This document shows, in pieces, positions 31,159 to 33,089 of a stretch of 33,089 nucleotides of DNA. The DNA is from Pyrinomonadaceae bacterium (lineage in GTDB: Bacteria > Acidobacteriota > Blastocatellia > Pyrinomonadales > Pyrinomonadaceae), in the NCBI GenBank assembly GCA_022843305.1, contig JALHNX010000044.1, positions 1 through 33,089 of the forward strand. The letters are read 5' to 3'. The notes beneath the pieces are model-generated. The model made no database searches. It had not been told where the DNA came from and saw only the letters and a list, made by a program, of their open reading frames with translations. A program made the translations under genes and the position numbers. Positions within the stretch are counted from its first letter, which is position 1. Every line of letters starts with the position of its first letter.

Positions 31159-32400
31159 TTAAATCGAATGAATCAGTAAACCGTCGCGCAGTTTCGGCTC
31201 GAACCACGTTGATTTCGGCGGCATCACTTCGCCCGCGTCCGAAACCTGCAAAAGATGTTCGATAGATGTCGGGAACATCGAAAAAGCGATTTTCCATTTG
31301 CCCGAATCAACGAGCTTTTCTAATTCTTCCGTGCCGCGAATGCCGCCGACAAAATCAACACGCTTGTCGGTGCGGACATCTTCGATTCCCAAGATCGGTT
31401 TGAGAATAAAATTTTCCAGACGGTTCACGTCCAGAGTTTCGATCACGCCCGGGTCGGCAAAATATTGAATATTAAACATCGATTTGCGCCATTTTCCTTC
31501 CGTGTAAACGCAGATTTCACCCGGATTTTCGGGTATCGGATTGTCGGTTTCGGTCACGACAAAGCCCGATTCCGAAACTGTCCGGAAAAACTCTTCCACG
31601 CTCAAACCGTTCAGGTCTTTGACGACGCGGTTATAAGCGAGAATTTTCAATTGTTCGGCGGGAAAGAGCGCGGCGATGACGAAATTGTATTCTTCTTCGC
31701 CCGTATGATTCGGATTTTTATCGCGCATTGCGGCGCGGGCGCGCGAGCTGCTGGCGGCGCGGTGATGCCCGTCGGCAATGTAAATGGCGGGAATTTTTTC
31801 AAACGCCGAAACAAGCGAATCGGGCGCGGAAATTTTCCAAATAGTATTGCGAATCGAATTTTTATTCACGTCTTCGGCTTCAAAATCGTAAAGCGGCGCA
31901 GTTTTAATCGCTTCTTCGACCAAAGCGTTTATCTCATCCGTGCCGCGATAGCAAAGGAAAATCAAACCCGTCTGCGCTTCGAGTTCGATGATATGGCGCG
32001 TGCGGTCGTTTTCCTTGTCGGGGCGCGTTTTTTCGTGCTTTTTGATGAGGTCGTTGTCGTATTCGTCAATCGAACAGCAGGCGACGACGCTCGTCTGGAT
32101 CTGCTCGCCCATCTGCAGTCGGTAAACGTAAAGCGCGGGTTCGTTTTCGATTTGCAGAACGCCGTCCGCTCGAAGTTTTTCAAAATTCTCTTTCGCTTTC
32201 GCGTAAACTTCGTCCGCGTATGGGTTTACGTTTTCGGGCAGATCGATTTCCGAGCGCGAAACGTGCAGAAAACTGAGCGGATTATCTTTGGCGATCGCGC
32301 GGGCTTCAGCGGCGTTCAAAACATCATACGGAACGCTCGAAACTTGTTTTGCCGAATCTGTCTGCGGACGCAAAGCCTGAAAAGATTTGATTTTTGACAC
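31159..32400 (-). CDS. DUF1015 family protein
   Basis: The 413-residue product starts at GTG 32400 (GAGGAG, complement of 32409-32414). It has the full set of DUF1015 landmarks: FQALRPQTDSAKQVSSVPYD, VLNAAEARAIAKDNPLSFLH, the charged HEKTRPDKENDRTRHI, YIADGHHRAASSSRARA and, at the end, PPKSTWFEPKLRDGLLIHSI. This family is conserved in many bacteria, often near serine-synthesis genes, and has no settled function; no serine genes are seen here. Its 3' end coincides with the insertion point of the inverted-repeat element, whose flank supplies the stop codon. The lipoprotein gene lies 20 bases upstream. Confidence 0.92.
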   Translation of the reverse strand: MSKIKSFQALRPQTDSAKQVSSVPYDVLNAAEARAIAKDNPLSFLHVSRSEIDLPENVNPYADEVYAKAKENFEKLRADGVLQIENEPALYVYRLQMGEQIQTSVVACCSIDEYDNDLIKKHEKTRPDKENDRTRHIIELEAQTGLIFLCYRGTDEINALVEEAIKTAPLYDFEAEDVNKNSIRNTIWKISAPDSLVSAFEKIPAIYIADGHHRAASSSRARAAMRDKNPNHTGEEEYNFVIAALFPAEQLKILAYNRVVKDLNGLSVEEFFRTVSESGFVVTETDNPIPENPGEICVYTEGKWRKSMFNIQYFADPGVIETLDVNRLENFILKPILGIEDVRTDKRVDFVGGIRGTEELEKLVDSGKWKIAFSMFPTSIEHLLQVSDAGEVMPPKSTWFEPKLRDGLLIHSI

Positions 32401-32420
32401 TAAAATTTCTCCTCTTAAAA

Positions 32421-32927
32421 TTATTTATTTGCCGAATTATTCGTGTTCGCATTCGGCACTGAATTGCTGTTTGAAAGCGCGGAGTTAGCGAGTTTTTTGT
32501 TTATTTCATCGTTCGCCTTTTTCAGCGTTTCCCCGATGTATTTGTCGGGCGCCAGTTTCCACGTGCCGTTTTCGCGGACGAACGGAATTGTCATATCGAA
32601 TTCGCCCGACGTTTCGTTTTTGACCTCGACCGTTGCCGTCTCGCCTTCGATCTTTTCGTTGCGCGTCTCAATCGCGTTTTGGATTTTGACCGATGATTCC
32701 CGCCGCAAAAGTTCGTCGGTTGTCGTGCCTTGCGCCTTCGCCGATTTTTCGATCAAATCGAGCGAACCTTTTGATAAAAGACTTTTCATCAAAGCGATGT
32801 CCTGTTTTTGCGACGCGGCGACATATTGCTTCAAAACATCGCTCGGGCTGTTTGCCGCCGGCTGATCTGAATTACAGCCCGCAAACAAAAAAGCCGTCAA
32901 TAGAAATAAAATTTGATAAATCTTCAT
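32421..32927 (-). CDS. Lipoprotein with DUF4878-like domain
   Basis: The 168-residue product begins MKIYQILFLLTAFLFAGCNS, with a lipobox LFAGC giving a lipidated Cys18. Residues about 25-140 (SPSDVLKQYVAASQKQDIAL, MKSLLSKGSLDLIEKSAKAQ, ETATVEVKNETSGEFDMTIP, FVRENGTWKL) match the NTF2-like DUF4878 layout: a helix pair, then strands ending in a W-K-L segment. The C-terminal tail is Asn/Ser-rich and low in complexity. Function unknown; likely anchored in the inner or outer membrane. It is the first gene of a two-gene unit with DUF1015. Confidence 0.85.
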   Translation of the reverse strand: MKIYQILFLLTAFLFAGCNSDQPAANSPSDVLKQYVAASQKQDIALMKSLLSKGSLDLIEKSAKAQGTTTDELLRRESSVKIQNAIETRNEKIEGETATVEVKNETSGEFDMTIPFVRENGTWKLAPDKYIGETLKKANDEINKKLANSALSNSNSVPNANTNNSANK

Positions 32928-32936
32928 AAAATTGAA

Positions 32937-33026
32937 AGTTTTGAGTCCCGCCTTCAGGCGGCAGACGTTTCAAAATATACAGATTTGAAAAGAAGCCAAA
33001 GCCAACTAAAGTTGATACTCAAAACT
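32937..33026. repeat. Composite REP-like element with two covarying hairpins
   Basis: The 90-base element is bounded by the 10-bp inverted repeat AGTTTTGAGT (32937-32946, complement 33017-33026). Just inside the left end is the palindrome CCGCCT-TC-AGGCGG. Just inside the right end is CAACT-AA-AGTTG, a different sequence with the same shape. The left half is nearly identical to the 27118 repeat. It separates the lipoprotein gene from the gene leaving the right edge. Confidence 0.75.
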
Positions 33027-33036
33027 CTTTAAATCG

Positions 33037-33089
33037 TTACGGCTGTTGGTTTGAATTATCAATTCTGCCCTGATTGATAATATCGTCGA
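33037..33089 (-). CDS. C-terminal fragment of a gene running off the right edge
   Basis: On the - strand, the last 16 codons before TAA (33037-33039) read DDIINQGRIDNSNQQP, an open polar tail consistent with the end of a protein. The other two frames are less protein-like. Nothing can be said about function. Confidence 0.35.
   Translation of the reverse strand, partial: DDIINQGRIDNSNQQP

Noticed and set aside
31465-32397. 310-codon + strand ORF opposite DUF1015
   Set aside because: Composition is a mirror of the DUF1015 gene (Phe/Arg/Val-rich) and DUF1015 motifs are complete on the - strand.

Overview
The window looks like chromosomal DNA of a moderately GC-balanced, AT-leaning Gram-negative bacterium. 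Gene content (MglA/MglB pair, DUF1015, ECF sigma with FecR-type anti-sigma, TatT-like TPR protein, a 'VHEWGTFTS' family protein, many palindromic intergenic repeats) suggests an Acidobacteriota of the Blastocatellia/Pyrinomonadaceae type. That placement is inference from gene content, not a database result.

Left arm (1-7032): an accessory block on the + strand. A 5'-truncated coiled-coil protein with a Cys/His papain- or transglutaminase-like domain is followed by a LysM-like + peptidoglycan-binding protein. Then comes a short LysM-like protein, then a 1152-residue protein with about nine Cys/His-rich (AN1-like) zinc-binding repeats fused to an endonuclease/exonuclease/phosphatase (EEP) domain, then a third LysM-like + peptidoglycan-binding protein. 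The three LysM-like proteins are clear paralogues and alternate with the two large putative effectors. This resembles an effector/adaptor array of a contractile injection or related export system and is the best candidate here for an undescribed system. No injection-machine gene lies inside the window.

Central housekeeping arm (7267-21854): mglB-mglA on the - strand. On the + strand follow yvcK/glmR, glmU, a small overlapping gene pair, a secretin-N-like periplasmic protein and glmS; together these cover amino-sugar synthesis and its likely regulator. Next are a TatT-like TPR protein, a UshA-type 5'-nucleotidase, a GGCT/AIG2-like protein, small hypotheticals, purE, an AlkD-like DNA repair protein, a GNAT (-), purK and crcB (-). 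purE and purK are split by three genes.

Right arm (21861-33089): a family 2 glycosyltransferase (-), an uncharacterised Q-rich protein (-), two paralogous RimJ/RimL-type GNATs (-), a Tat-exported intradiol-dioxygenase-like protein, a kelch-repeat secreted protein, an ECF sigma/anti-sigma pair, a broken 'VHEWGTFTS' gene, a second uncharacterised protein (-), DUF1015 (-), a lipoprotein (-) and a gene running off the right edge.

Intergenic DNA is unusually structured: a 168-bp non-autonomous inverted-repeat element with near-8-bp target duplications, two copies of a REP-like family whose stems covary, and several long perfect hairpins (18-32 bp stems), some doubling as terminators. No tRNA, rRNA or CRISPR was seen.
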